From positions 4,092,001 through 4,156,000 of the forward strand of contig NZ_CP055481.1 in the NCBI RefSeq assembly GCF_013705725.1: 64,000 bases of DNA, in the 5' to 3' direction. A program made the position numbers and the translations under genes. The notes under the pieces are model-generated. The model was not told the DNA's origin. It saw only the letters and a program-made list of their open reading frames with translations, and searched no databases. This document shows positions 30,114-38,635 of the stretch, one piece after another. How positions within the stretch are numbered: position 1 is the first letter of the stretch; each line of letters begins with the position of its first letter. This DNA is from Klebsiella sp. RHBSTW-00484 (GTDB taxonomy: Bacteria; Pseudomonadota; Gammaproteobacteria; Enterobacterales; Enterobacteriaceae).

Positions 30114-31109
30114 ATGGCAGATAATTCAGAATCTTTTGCAACTATAGAACAAATTACTTCCCGTCCTAATTTTTTATCTAATTTAGAAATCACCGTTGAT
30201 AGTTTTCATTCTCTTATTGGACGTTATCATCTGAGTGAAAGTGTTAAATGCCAAGTAAAAACCGAAAATGGTATTTGTGGTCAAAAACATCAAGCCGGAT
30301 ATGTAGGTGTTGATAAAGATGGTAATGAATGTTTAATCGGTGGTATTTGCGGCGATAAGTATTTTGGTGATCATACCCACTATATTCAGGAAAGAAAACG
30401 GATCGATGCAGAAATTGACAGGCGAGAAAGCATTGAAAAACTACACGCCTATAAAGATAATTTTCTAAGTTTTTCTACCGTACATAGTACATTGTTAAAA
30501 GAAACTCAAGATGTTAGTAAAAAAATAGAACATCTATATAAAGGTTTTCCTGATATAGTACTAACTTACCTCTACCAAGCCCAAAGAACTCAAAACTGGG
30601 ATTTATATATTGACGTCTTACGTCATACTCGTGGTGAAAAAGGGATGACGAGTAATTGGTACATTGAGAAGCTCTGTACATTCCCTCCGTTACCATCACC
30701 ACAAGAAATCTCAAGTTTATTAGGTCGCATTGAAAATCTACAAACGATTTTTAGCGAGGCTTGTTCAAAACAGATAGATGAACTTGCCACCCCAAAATTA
30801 AAAAATTATGTAAAAAGTATCGCAGAATTTTCAGAGTTAGAGTCCACTTTTAGCAAATTCTTAAAGAATACAGAAGACTTCACGCATAAAAACATTATAT
30901 TTCATTTATACTATGCTTGTGCTAATGCAAAGGATAAATTTAATACTGTAAAAACAATAATGTCCTTACTTAAAAAATCTAAACCTACAGATACATTAGT
31001 AAGAAAAAAATGTGATGAGATTGAAGAGAGTACAAGAAAGAGATTTGACAACTGCGAAATCCGGTGTAACAAAAAAGTCATGAAATTTAAAAAGAATAGT
31101 CTTGGCTAA
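30114..31109 (+). CDS. Uncharacterised protein with N-terminal Cys motif
   Basis: 331 residues, not recognised. Residues about 46-85 have four to five cysteines in CQVKTENGICGQKH and CLIGGICGDKYFG, looking like a zinc or metal knuckle; the rest is helical and charged, with KLKNYVKSIAEFSELES suggesting coiled coil. No signal peptide or membrane segment. Followed by a terminator at 31116. AT-rich, typical of the island. A nucleic-acid-binding role is possible but not shown. Confidence 0.7.
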   Translation: MADNSESFATIEQITSRPNFLSNLEITVDSFHSLIGRYHLSESVKCQVKTENGICGQKHQAGYVGVDKDGNECLIGGICGDKYFGDHTHYIQERKRIDAEIDRRESIEKLHAYKDNFLSFSTVHSTLLKETQDVSKKIEHLYKGFPDIVLTYLYQAQRTQNWDLYIDVLRHTRGEKGMTSNWYIEKLCTFPPLPSPQEISSLLGRIENLQTIFSEACSKQIDELATPKLKNYVKSIAEFSELESTFSKFLKNTEDFTHKNIIFHLYYACANAKDKFNTVKTIMSLLKKSKPTDTLVRKKCDEIEESTRKRFDNCEIRCNKKVMKFKKNSLG

Positions 31110-31115
31110 ATTAGG

Positions 31116-31135
31116 AAGCCCCTTTAGGGGCTTTC
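31116..31135 (+). terminator. Terminator after the 331-residue gene
   Basis: AAGCCCCTTTAGGGGCTT hairpin followed by TC-rich bases, 6 bases after the stop. Confidence 0.78.
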
Positions 31136-31511
31136 GTAACTCCGCCCTATCATAATAATAAGCACCTGTAGCAGTTACCCTAATAGTATTTAAATTAATA
31201 CACATTAACTTTATCTCACGCAATAGACCTCATTTTTAACTTTCAATCATAGAAACTATCAACTACTACCGATTAATACGAAAAGTACTTTTCCTATTTC
31301 ATCAAGTTGAACGATGGGAAGCACAGCACCGCCTTAAGCCAGTACTTACACAATGATAAACATGAATACTCAGCCTAAACGTTGTCAACATATGAAAAAA
31401 TTACTAATTTCTCCGAGTATGATCTGGTTTTGCTCAATTTTCTGATAGATATCGAAAGGATTCTGACAGCACTAAACTATCAGAATCCTTCCCCTACCCC
31501 CTTCCGCTATA
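31136..31511. other. Island intergenic stretch
   Basis: No gene seen between two convergent-facing units. Contains two AGTACT palindromes (31284-31289 and 31341-31346) in AT-rich DNA. Confidence 0.5.
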
Positions 31512-32087
31512 TCAGTTCTCAATACTGCCAGTACTGGCAAGCATTTCTTTCTTAACGCGGAACACTGTAGCCCTGCCGCAATCACACAGCTTTGCGATCT
31601 CGTCCGGTGTGTTCTTCCCGGCTTGAAGCATATCAATGATTTTACTGTGTAATTCCTTGTTCTTTTGCTTACCCTTGTACTTCTTAGCCTCTTTAGCAAG
31701 GGCAATTCCTTCGTTGCGACGTGATGCGATCATACCCCGCTCAAATTCTGCAACGGCACCCATCATGGTAAGGATCAGGCGTGATTGTGGGGAATTATCA
31801 AAACTCATAGAGTTTGCGAGAAATTGAACAGTGATCCCACGCTCAACGAGGTTATCAATCATCTCCAACAAATCGCGGGTATTACGTGCGAGGCGATCAA
31901 TGGAATGGGTAACGAGGGTGTCACCTTCGCGGAGGTGAGAAAGCAGGTTCAACAATTCAGGTCTTTCGCTGGTGGACTTCCCTGATTCCTTCTCAGGAAC
32001 AATTTTGTCACAAACTGGTTCCAGTACTGCCAACTGGCGTTCAAGATTCTGATCCTTTGTTGAGACTCTCGCGTAACCAAAAATCAT
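31512..32087 (-). CDS. Small serine recombinase (resolvase/invertase)
   Basis: 191 residues from ATG 32087. Catalytic domain starts IFGYARVSTKDQNLERQL with the nucleophilic Ser at position 9; HSIDRLARNTRDLLEM and GAVAEFERGMIASRR are the other family blocks. A C-terminal helix-turn-helix (about 150-180, NTPDEIAKLCDCGRATVFR) completes the Tn3 resolvase/Hin type. An alternative start at 32117 adds 10 residues. It faces repeated ATGATAC words just upstream, a likely res or operator site. It may resolve multimers or invert DNA; it is distinct from the large integrase. Confidence 0.9.
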   Translation of the reverse strand: MIFGYARVSTKDQNLERQLAVLEPVCDKIVPEKESGKSTSERPELLNLLSHLREGDTLVTHSIDRLARNTRDLLEMIDNLVERGITVQFLANSMSFDNSPQSRLILTMMGAVAEFERGMIASRRNEGIALAKEAKKYKGKQKNKELHSKIIDMLQAGKNTPDEIAKLCDCGRATVFRVKKEMLASTGSIEN

Positions 32088-32603
32088 TTTCCAGCCCTCA
32101 CCGCTGATAAGTATCATTTTAATTAACTGAATGATACAGTATCATTTAAGCCAATTCAACATCTAAATGATACTAAACGAGACGAGAAAAACGAGTATCA
32201 CAAGGGACTACCCAAAAGAGATTTTTTATCGTTCATTTTTTGGGCACTATAGAATTAGTGAAAAGTTCAGTACTGGCATCTGAGTACACGGCATTTGGTC
32301 GGTGGGGTTGGACCTGAGCAGATGAACGAGATTTTAAATCGTGCAGAAAAATTCTGGATGTACTTTTATCTTAGTAAACGATCCCTTTAGATTTTTTGTC
32401 AAAAAATTGGGAGACTGGGTTTTGGTTATTTTTTGTACTAAAGACAGGTAACGTAATCGGCTTTGTTAACTAATGGCCTACTCGTTTTGTGCAGTTATTC
32501 AAAGTAATTTTTCACAATCCATCGTAGCATGGTATACCAACGGATTGATTTCAAAGATAAATGTTGGCCTTCATTAATTTACGATTATTAGAAAGGAATA
32601 GCT
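32088..32603. promoter_or_regulatory. Resolvase-upstream region with ATGATAC repeats
   Basis: 516 bases without a gene. GTATCAT (32111-32117), ATGATAC (32131-32137), GTATCAT (32139-32145) and ATGATAC (32167-32173), plus a GTATCAC variant near 32196, form direct and inverted copies spread over about 90 bases, the layout of a resolvase site. The right part probably holds the promoter of the dual-OB operon. AGTACT occurs at 32269-32274. Confidence 0.55.
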
Positions 32604-33305
32604 ATGAATTGCACACGAATAATAATACTGGCTGCCTCAGTCAAGCGTCAAAATTATTGCGTCGCAGGTAAAAAATGGCATCAAAATCAAGATAACATTT
32701 GGCTACGCCCCGTTGGTAATAGTCTGCCAGATGGGAATGATGCGTTGACTTCAAAGGAGATTCAATATCATTCAAATAGAATCCCATCTACTTTAGATGT
32801 GGTTGACATTCAATTTTTAAGATATGCCAACCATAATATTCAGTCTGAGAATCACTTAATTGATACTGCTTTTAAATGGGATAAAAAAGGGACATATCCG
32901 GTAGAAAAGCTTTCCGAAATAGTAGACAACCCAGAGACATTATGGTTTGTTAATCGCGAAGGTACAAATTCAAGAATGGGAATAAATGATTGCTTCCCAA
33001 CCCAATATTTGGCAGGGCCCACAAATAGCTTATATCTCATACTAATCAATGAGTTAATTATTCATTTAACTCATGAAGAAGACTTCTATGGAAAAAACAG
33101 AAAAAGATACAGAGGATCTTTTAATTACAAAGGAGTTAATTATAAATTATCAATAACAGACCCAAACATTTATTCTCAATATGGACAATCGCAGGATGGT
33201 GACTACAACTACGGGAAATGTTACGCTACTATAAGCATGGCTCCATTGGAAGATAATGGAAATTGTTATAAATTCTTAGCAGCTTTATTTAAGTTTAAGG
33301 TGTAG
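32604..33305 (+). CDS. Dual-OB-like domain protein, first gene of DUF488/DUF4326 operon
   Basis: 233 residues, no signal or membrane segment. Features WLRPVGNSLPDG near the N-terminus and a C-terminal beta-rich part (RYRGSFNYKGVNYKLSITDP). This matches my memory of proteins annotated as 'dual OB domain-containing' that sit before DUF488 genes, but was not verified. It is followed 2 bases later by the DUF488 gene. Ribosome site GAAAGGA before ATG 32604. Function unknown; OB folds usually bind nucleic acid or nucleotides. Confidence 0.65.
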   Translation: MNCTRIIILAASVKRQNYCVAGKKWHQNQDNIWLRPVGNSLPDGNDALTSKEIQYHSNRIPSTLDVVDIQFLRYANHNIQSENHLIDTAFKWDKKGTYPVEKLSEIVDNPETLWFVNREGTNSRMGINDCFPTQYLAGPTNSLYLILINELIIHLTHEEDFYGKNRKRYRGSFNYKGVNYKLSITDPNIYSQYGQSQDGDYNYGKCYATISMAPLEDNGNCYKFLAALFKFKV

Positions 33306-33307
33306 AT

Positions 33308-33745
33308 ATGAAGGTATACTCTATTGGATTCACAGAAAAATCGGCTGAGGTTTTTTTTAAACTTATAAAATCACAGAATATTAGTACATTAGTAGATGTT
33401 CGTTTGAATAATGTTTCTCAGTTATCAGGGTTTGCTAAAAAAAACGATTTAAAGTATTTTTTAAAAGAAATTTGTGATGTAGATTACTTACACATTCCTG
33501 ATTTGGCTCCGACAAAAGAGATACTTGATCCATACAAAAAAAAGAATATATCTTGGGAAGTATATGAAGAAAAATTCTTAAACCTGATGGCTCAACGCAA
33601 CATTGAGCGGATAGATAAAAAAATCATATATAACAATTGCTTACTTTGCAGTGAGCATAAACCACATCACTGCCATCGCCGCCTTGTGATAGAATACTTG
33701 AATAAACACTGGGATGCTGATTTAGAGGTTAAGCACTTGATATGA
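33308..33745 (+). CDS. DUF488 family protein
   Basis: 145 residues. Start MKVYSIGFTEKSAEVFFKLI and the block STLVDVRLN are DUF488 hallmarks, as is the C-terminal CSEHKPHHCHRRLVIEYL with paired Cys/His. No known reaction. Overlaps the next gene by 4 bases (ATGA), so the two are translationally coupled. The conserved C...CHR motif could be a metal or catalytic site. Confidence 0.85.
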   Translation: MKVYSIGFTEKSAEVFFKLIKSQNISTLVDVRLNNVSQLSGFAKKNDLKYFLKEICDVDYLHIPDLAPTKEILDPYKKKNISWEVYEEKFLNLMAQRNIERIDKKIIYNNCLLCSEHKPHHCHRRLVIEYLNKHWDADLEVKHLI

Positions 33746-34335
33746 ATAAAGTACTTATAATGTATCACCCAAGCTTTGCATCGTCTGGTAAGTTTGAAAG
33801 AAAGCTTACTAAAATACTTTCAACATTGGATGATTATCAAATTCTCTACTTTGATGATCCAGCAAACCTTATTAGTAATTACTTCGAATCAAAATTATTA
33901 AAACATCTTAGCAATAATGTACTTGGCAGCATTGTTCAAGATGAAAATCTGACTCATGCGGTAATATTTGATTCTACCTATTCACCAGAGTTCACAACTG
34001 TTAAATCATATCTTTCAGAGGTGATACCCGTTCGATATATCCAAGATAAAATTACATTTGTCTCCAATAAAGATAAAGGTGATCATTTTGATACTTATAT
34101 CGGTCGTGGAACTTTGTGGGGAAATCCATATGCAATAGGTCAAGATGGTGATCGTGAAGAAGTGATAAGGAAATTTGCGTATGATTTTAACCGGGGGTTT
34201 TTACGAGGTGGCGAAGATTTCAATGAAAAATTACAAGCTCTAAGAGGGCATACTTTAGGGTGCCATTGCAAACCTTACGCATGCCACGGAGATGTTCTTG
34301 CTGAGTACCTTAATAAATTGGATGATGGTGAATAG
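33742..34335 (+). CDS. DUF4326 domain protein with alpha/beta N-terminal domain
   Basis: 197 residues. The C-terminal DUF4326 part (about 107-197) shows YIGRGTLWGNPYAIG, a helix with REEVIRKFAYDF, and LGCHCKPYACHGDVLAEYL. The N-terminal 105 residues (VLIMYHPSF, AVIFDSTYS) look like an alpha/beta fold that I cannot name. The C-terminal Cys/His motif resembles that of the DUF488 neighbour. Third gene of the operon; a convergent ParB-like gene follows. Confidence 0.82.
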   Translation: MNKVLIMYHPSFASSGKFERKLTKILSTLDDYQILYFDDPANLISNYFESKLLKHLSNNVLGSIVQDENLTHAVIFDSTYSPEFTTVKSYLSEVIPVRYIQDKITFVSNKDKGDHFDTYIGRGTLWGNPYAIGQDGDREEVIRKFAYDFNRGFLRGGEDFNEKLQALRGHTLGCHCKPYACHGDVLAEYLNKLDDGE

Positions 34336-34350
34336 ATTTATGCCATAAAA

Positions 34351-34866
34351 TTATTTTTTTACTAAACTCTTTATTACATGGTATGCCTCCAATGGTTCTG
34401 ACTCTACTATATTTTGAAGGTTCGGCTTTACAGAGCAGGGCATATCTAAAGTGGTAATCATCTTTAAATTAATGCTTTCTTTTTGGAAAAATTCCAAAAC
34501 AGGTTTTGTTATTGCAATAGGAATTGCATTCATACCTTTTTCTTTCATCCAACAAATCCTGTGTCGCCCATCAATAACTCGAATTTCATTGTCATAATTG
34601 ACATCTAAAAGTGGCACGTTGAACTTAGGAAAAAACCTTCCATGGCTTATCCAAATATACTTAGGCTCTTCAGTGCAGTTATTTTTCACCCATAAAAGAT
34701 CATCATCATGATTATAATCATTTAAAATTACATTTATAATATTAATATCTAACAAAACAATACACTCATGAATTTCATGGTTATTATACAATTCGTACTC
34801 CATAGCTTCCTTCTTATTTAAGTTATTCATGTTAATATTTACATATACACTATTTAATACATTCAA
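34351..34866 (-). CDS. ParB/sulfiredoxin-like protein
   Basis: 171 residues (start uncertain: MNNLNKKEAMEY or MEYELYNN are alternatives). The block VPLLDVNYDNEIRVIDGRHR, with IPIAIT after it, resembles the ParB N-terminal/sulfiredoxin fold, where a GRHR-type motif binds nucleotide phosphate. No helix-turn-helix is seen, so it is not a partition protein of the ordinary type. Convergent with the DUF4326 gene and 15 bases away. Function unknown. Confidence 0.62.
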   Translation of the reverse strand: MNVLNSVYVNINMNNLNKKEAMEYELYNNHEIHECIVLLDINIINVILNDYNHDDDLLWVKNNCTEEPKYIWISHGRFFPKFNVPLLDVNYDNEIRVIDGRHRICWMKEKGMNAIPIAITKPVLEFFQKESINLKMITTLDMPCSVKPNLQNIVESEPLEAYHVIKSLVKK

Positions 34867-34932
34867 TATCGGATCATATTAATTTATAACATATCCTATA
34901 AAATCGAATTTACAGCTTTATAGGATATAACA

Positions 34933-35289
34933 TCATTGAGAACGATCAAGTACCATGTACGCTGGCTGGCACATGCTGCCCCGCTCCTGTAACCAGTAGT
35001 AATCCAAATCGGCTATACGCACATTCAGCCCCGAATCCACACGATTGATCTGTAATCGTAGCCCTACAGTATCCTTGTACGATAAACCAGATTTAACATT
35101 GTACTTGTACTTAACCCCACCTTCTTCTTCAAATGACTTGAGATAAGGCGTCATTTGTTCCTGAATTTCCTTTAAGCAAACAACTTCATTATTAAAAGTA
35201 AATGTTTTTTCTATTTTCCCATCTGGTACAGCTGCGACTGACACACCGGAGCAACAAAATAACAGTACTGCTATAGAAGCCTTTTCCAT
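34933..35289 (-). CDS. Small secreted protein
   Basis: 118 residues with a Sec signal peptide (about 1-20, ASIAVLLFCCSGVSVAA) and a mature beta-rich domain with two cysteines (VVCLKE and SMCQPAY) that could form a disulfide. Follows the membrane protein gene by 11 bases on the same strand. Family not recognised. Confidence 0.68.
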   Translation of the reverse strand: MEKASIAVLLFCCSGVSVAAVPDGKIEKTFTFNNEVVCLKEIQEQMTPYLKSFEEEGGVKYKYNVKSGLSYKDTVGLRLQINRVDSGLNVRIADLDYYWLQERGSMCQPAYMVLDRSQ

Positions 35290-35300
35290 TTGAATATACC

Positions 35301-36071
35301 TTATTGAAGATTAGTACTTAATACTTCGCCTGTATCAGCATTGAACGTACAGGAGTACTCTATATTTTTAAACGCACCAAACCCGTTTTGAGCCTGTGCT
35401 CTGTGCCCGTAAAGAGTGACTAATTTCCTGCTTTTGTCGTACCAGCTATATGACGAGAATTTTGGTTCAGTAATTCCATCAGTCCATTTAAACTGGTATT
35501 GAGCAGACTTTTCAACAGCAACCTTACAAATATAATCCCCGCCCTCATGTTTCGAGGCATAGCAATAGGCATCATCAAGACATTTAGCTTCCTCTTCTTT
35601 CGCTTTTCGCTCCTTTTCTGCGGCAAGTACAGCATCCTGAGCCGCTTTTTCTGCTGATTTAATGCGTTGTTCTTCGGCAAATTTGGCATAATCAGCAACA
35701 TTCGAAATATTATTTTCACGGGCAACAGAAAACTCTTTACCGTCTTTAAAACCAAGTTTTTGTGCTCTGGCCTCATCGCTTGAAGAACGGGCAGCACTTG
35801 CTACAAAAGCAAGAACAATAATCAGTACTGGAACCGTATAATGATTAACGAGTTTATAGGGTAAGTACTTAGCCCGTAGAGAACCAGAACCCAAAACAGC
35901 CCAGCCTATCGCGGCAGTACTTGCCAGTAGCTGGCACAATCCTGCGACGGAAAGCATGACGACCGACCAGAAGCCAGTACCAGCGGTGAAGAAATCACCA
36001 AACTTTTCCAATGCTGCCAGACAAAGAAAGACTCCCCAAAGTCCATAAATTATCAGTTGTACAACTCTCAC
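35301..36071 (-). CDS. Membrane protein with periplasmic or cytoplasmic coiled coil
   Basis: 256 residues. Three hydrophobic segments (about 5-20, 37-60, 76-92), then a charged coiled coil (EEQRIKSAEKAAQDAVLAAE and following) and a C-terminal domain with four cysteines (KCLDDAYCYASK, YICKV, YSCTF). Family not recognised. Same strand and close to the small secreted protein, so the two may work together. Confidence 0.68.
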   Translation of the reverse strand: MRVVQLIIYGLWGVFLCLAALEKFGDFFTAGTGFWSVVMLSVAGLCQLLASTAAIGWAVLGSGSLRAKYLPYKLVNHYTVPVLIIVLAFVASAARSSSDEARAQKLGFKDGKEFSVARENNISNVADYAKFAEEQRIKSAEKAAQDAVLAAEKERKAKEEEAKCLDDAYCYASKHEGGDYICKVAVEKSAQYQFKWTDGITEPKFSSYSWYDKSRKLVTLYGHRAQAQNGFGAFKNIEYSCTFNADTGEVLSTNLQ

Positions 36072-36914
36072 AGTTTTGTCACTCCCGTTAGCTTTTTTCA
36101 GGCCAAAAGAACGGACTTAAGGCCGTCCGTGTCAGGTACTCAAGAGTAACACGCACACCTAAAAATGATCGATATTAACGATCAATAATATGAATATTGA
36201 TCGCTATAAACTATCAATATCTATTAATTCAATACAAATCAATAGGTAAAATCGATCAAGTGGATTCGTAAGACATGAAACTGGCTATGTATCTGATTTC
36301 AATACAGGGAGTACTGGCGATTCCATCACGTAAACGCTCACAAAGCGTCGCTACGGCGTTTTATGGGGGGTTGTACATTCAGGTATGTCAGTAATGAACA
36401 TCACATTCAGGGGTTTTCTGTGCGTTTTGTCCGAAACACCATTATGAAGGGGAATTAATCGGATCGGGGTCGCTTCGCTCTGGTCAGTACTGACAGGGCT
36501 TTTCCAGTAACTTAAACAGCAGATGCCCCACCAAGTACACAAAGGAATTATTTATAGAATAAGTAATGAAATAACAGTCAGTTATGTACTTACTGACAGA
36601 ACAAAAAACGCGATTGGGTTCGCTCTGCCAGTGACCGAAGGGAACGCAGCAGTAGAACCGAATCCTGCGAACAGTACACGCAAAGCGGGTGCTGTTTAAT
36701 TGTTTTATCTATATAAACAATGAGATAGCCATCAAGTACTCACTGCGTGAGTACTCTCACTAACTACCCGAAACAGTTCGCTTGCTTCGCCGCTCCTGCT
36801 TTCAGGTAGTTAATTCGCTTTCGCTCGTTGCTATGTCCGAAATTTATTACCTAAAGATATTGTAAGGTATTATTTTTCGGACATTTATCCGTTTTTATGA
36901 TGGTGTTCTGGACT
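36072..36914. other. Noncoding island region rich in repeats
   Basis: 843 bases with no convincing gene. Near the membrane gene: GATCAATA (36180-36187) and TATTGATC (36195-36202), an inverted repeat with 7-base spacer, plus further ATCAATA at 36213-36219 and 36238-36244. In the middle: AGTACT at 36310, 36486, 36735 and 36750. Near the ATPase gene: TGTCCGAAA (36428-36436 and 36834-36842) and its inverse at 36875-36883. The layout resembles a replication or regulatory region, but no origin is proven. Confidence 0.5.
36834..36883. repeat. Large imperfect inverted repeat
   Basis: TGTCCGAAA (36834-36842) and TTTCGGACA (36875-36883) are perfect 9-base arms; inside, TTACCT and AGGTA extend the pairing. 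It lies 31 bases after the end of the ATPase gene and could be its terminator or part of a control site. Confidence 0.65.
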
Positions 36915-38399
36915 TCATTTTTTGCGTGTTTTTTGTACTTCATTTTCATATTTGTCCCACATCGCCTTTTTCTCTTCAGTACTGAGATCGGTGTTAGTAG
37001 CACTGGCAAGAAACGTTCTGAACGCTTCTAACTCAAGCCCCGGATTGCTGCCTTTCCAGCGGCGGAAACGCTTTGCTTTGGTATCAGCAAGAGTGAAACG
37101 CTTTTCTTTGTTCATTGAGCCTTGCGGCCTGCCTCTCTGCCCTTGTTCATCATCATCAATACCGAGATCTATGTACTCAATATTGTCTGTAAGTGACTTG
37201 GCCTGCCATTCATCAAAAACATAAACGGTCTGCGTTTCAGTACTGTCGAAATTCCTCGAAATCCCTCGTAGTACGAACTGGTGTAGACTTTCGTACTCCC
37301 TTGCGATGTGTATCGCCTCGCCGTCAATCTCAAAGAACAATTCACATTGCTTAGCCTCTGTTTCAGAGGGACGCATACAAGCCAACCAGACGCATGTCAT
37401 AAGGTGCTGGTACTGGTTGAATCCTCTGGCATCCGGGCTTATCTCTGTGCCGTTCTTGAGGCTCTGAGAATCGCTTTTGTTCTTCGTCCAGTAGAAATCC
37501 TGTTTCTCAAGTTCTCCATCAATAAACGAGTATATTTTTTGTACTTTATCAGGATTGTTCGTTTTCCATGTCCTTGATAGTTTGATTTTTTTAGAAAAAT
37601 AATAAACCTTCAACCTGTCTTTGAGTGCTGTTTTTCGTTTCAGTAACCCTTCAAGTTCAGTACTTTCAAAGAGTTCTTTATTGCCTTTATAGATTAATGA
37701 ATTTTCGAAATTAGCTCCGAGAAAGGTGATTGATACGTCTTTGTACTTATTGAGATCTTTCCATGCTGTGATATTAAGCTGTTCCTTTTCCGCATCAGTA
37801 AAGTACTCATTATTCATTATAAAATGATCATTATCATTCAATACTGAAAGTTGATTTGAAATGTTCTTTACTACATCGCCCTTTACTTCTGGATTTCTTT
37901 CAGCCGCAATATATATATTTCTGTCATCTAATGACTGTACTTTATGGATTAGAACATTACGGATAACGTTTTTTATTTCAGGACTCCCTTCATTTATGTT
38001 CTGGAAAGAGTGAAAATTAGTCACATCGTCAATATAAACATTCCAGTTAGATAACAATTCAAGAGGAATTTTGAAAAACGTTTTATCTGTTATGAGTAAT
38101 GTTTTATTACTTCCAGATGAAAGATATTCAATAACTGAACTAATAACGCTTTCATCTTTTGGTACTGTATCCGTAATAATATACTCGCAATTATTGATTT
38201 GCTTTGCTGTCTGCTTAATAAGTTCTTGAGTGTTCTGTACTAAAATATAATTTTCAGTACTGTTATTGATTATATTACATATAGAGGTGGTTTTACCTGA
38301 ACCACACTCAGCAGATACGTACTTAAACTTGTTATAAATAGGTGTAGGGTTAATCATTTGCACACGCTCCATATTGATTAATTTAGAAAGGTCAGCCAT
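36915..38399 (-). CDS. Helicase-like P-loop ATPase
   Basis: 494 residues. Walker A ECGSGKTT (about 31-38), a Walker B-like stretch VYIDDVTN (about 120), and later QFVLRGISRNF, a possible helicase motif VI region. A basic C-terminus (KAKRFRRWKG, VQKTRKK) could bind nucleic acid. I cannot place it in a family with certainty; a superfamily 2 helicase or an origin-binding replication protein are options. AGTACT occurs five times within the gene, mostly as in-frame Ser-Thr codons. Confidence 0.6.
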   Translation of the reverse strand: MADLSKLINMERVQMINPTPIYNKFKYVSAECGSGKTTSICNIINNSTENYILVQNTQELIKQTAKQINNCEYIITDTVPKDESVISSVIEYLSSGSNKTLLITDKTFFKIPLELLSNWNVYIDDVTNFHSFQNINEGSPEIKNVIRNVLIHKVQSLDDRNIYIAAERNPEVKGDVVKNISNQLSVLNDNDHFIMNNEYFTDAEKEQLNITAWKDLNKYKDVSITFLGANFENSLIYKGNKELFESTELEGLLKRKTALKDRLKVYYFSKKIKLSRTWKTNNPDKVQKIYSFIDGELEKQDFYWTKNKSDSQSLKNGTEISPDARGFNQYQHLMTCVWLACMRPSETEAKQCELFFEIDGEAIHIAREYESLHQFVLRGISRNFDSTETQTVYVFDEWQAKSLTDNIEYIDLGIDDDEQGQRGRPQGSMNKEKRFTLADTKAKRFRRWKGSNPGLELEAFRTFLASATNTDLSTEEKKAMWDKYENEVQKTRKK

Positions 38400-38635
38400 T
38401 CCAGTGTCTGGCCTTTCGTCTTTTTAGTTATTAGTATTTAGGCACCGAAAAATGCCAATGTTGATTTTCTTTTGTATTTCACTGTTATTAGCACTGATAA
38501 CATTTATGTCGCTAAGGTATTCAATAAACATTCATATTATCCATTATGAATTATCAGATTGATTAACTTAATTCCATCGAATCAAAATAAGGATTAGATA
38601 GCTCACTATTTAGATAGTAATATATGGCATAGTAA
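38400..38635. other. Gap between ATPase and integrase genes
   Basis: AT-rich, no gene, no clear site seen. Probably holds the 5' leader of the ATPase gene. Confidence 0.4.

Noticed and set aside
32604..34335. Known restriction-modification or toxin-antitoxin system
   Set aside because: No methyltransferase, nuclease or toxin motif is visible; families are DUF488 and DUF4326 with a dual-OB-like protein.
36072..36914. CRISPR array or short protein gene in the repeat region
   Set aside because: Repeats are short, unevenly spaced and palindromic, and the 63-codon frame at 36351-36542 has no ribosome site or recognisable features.
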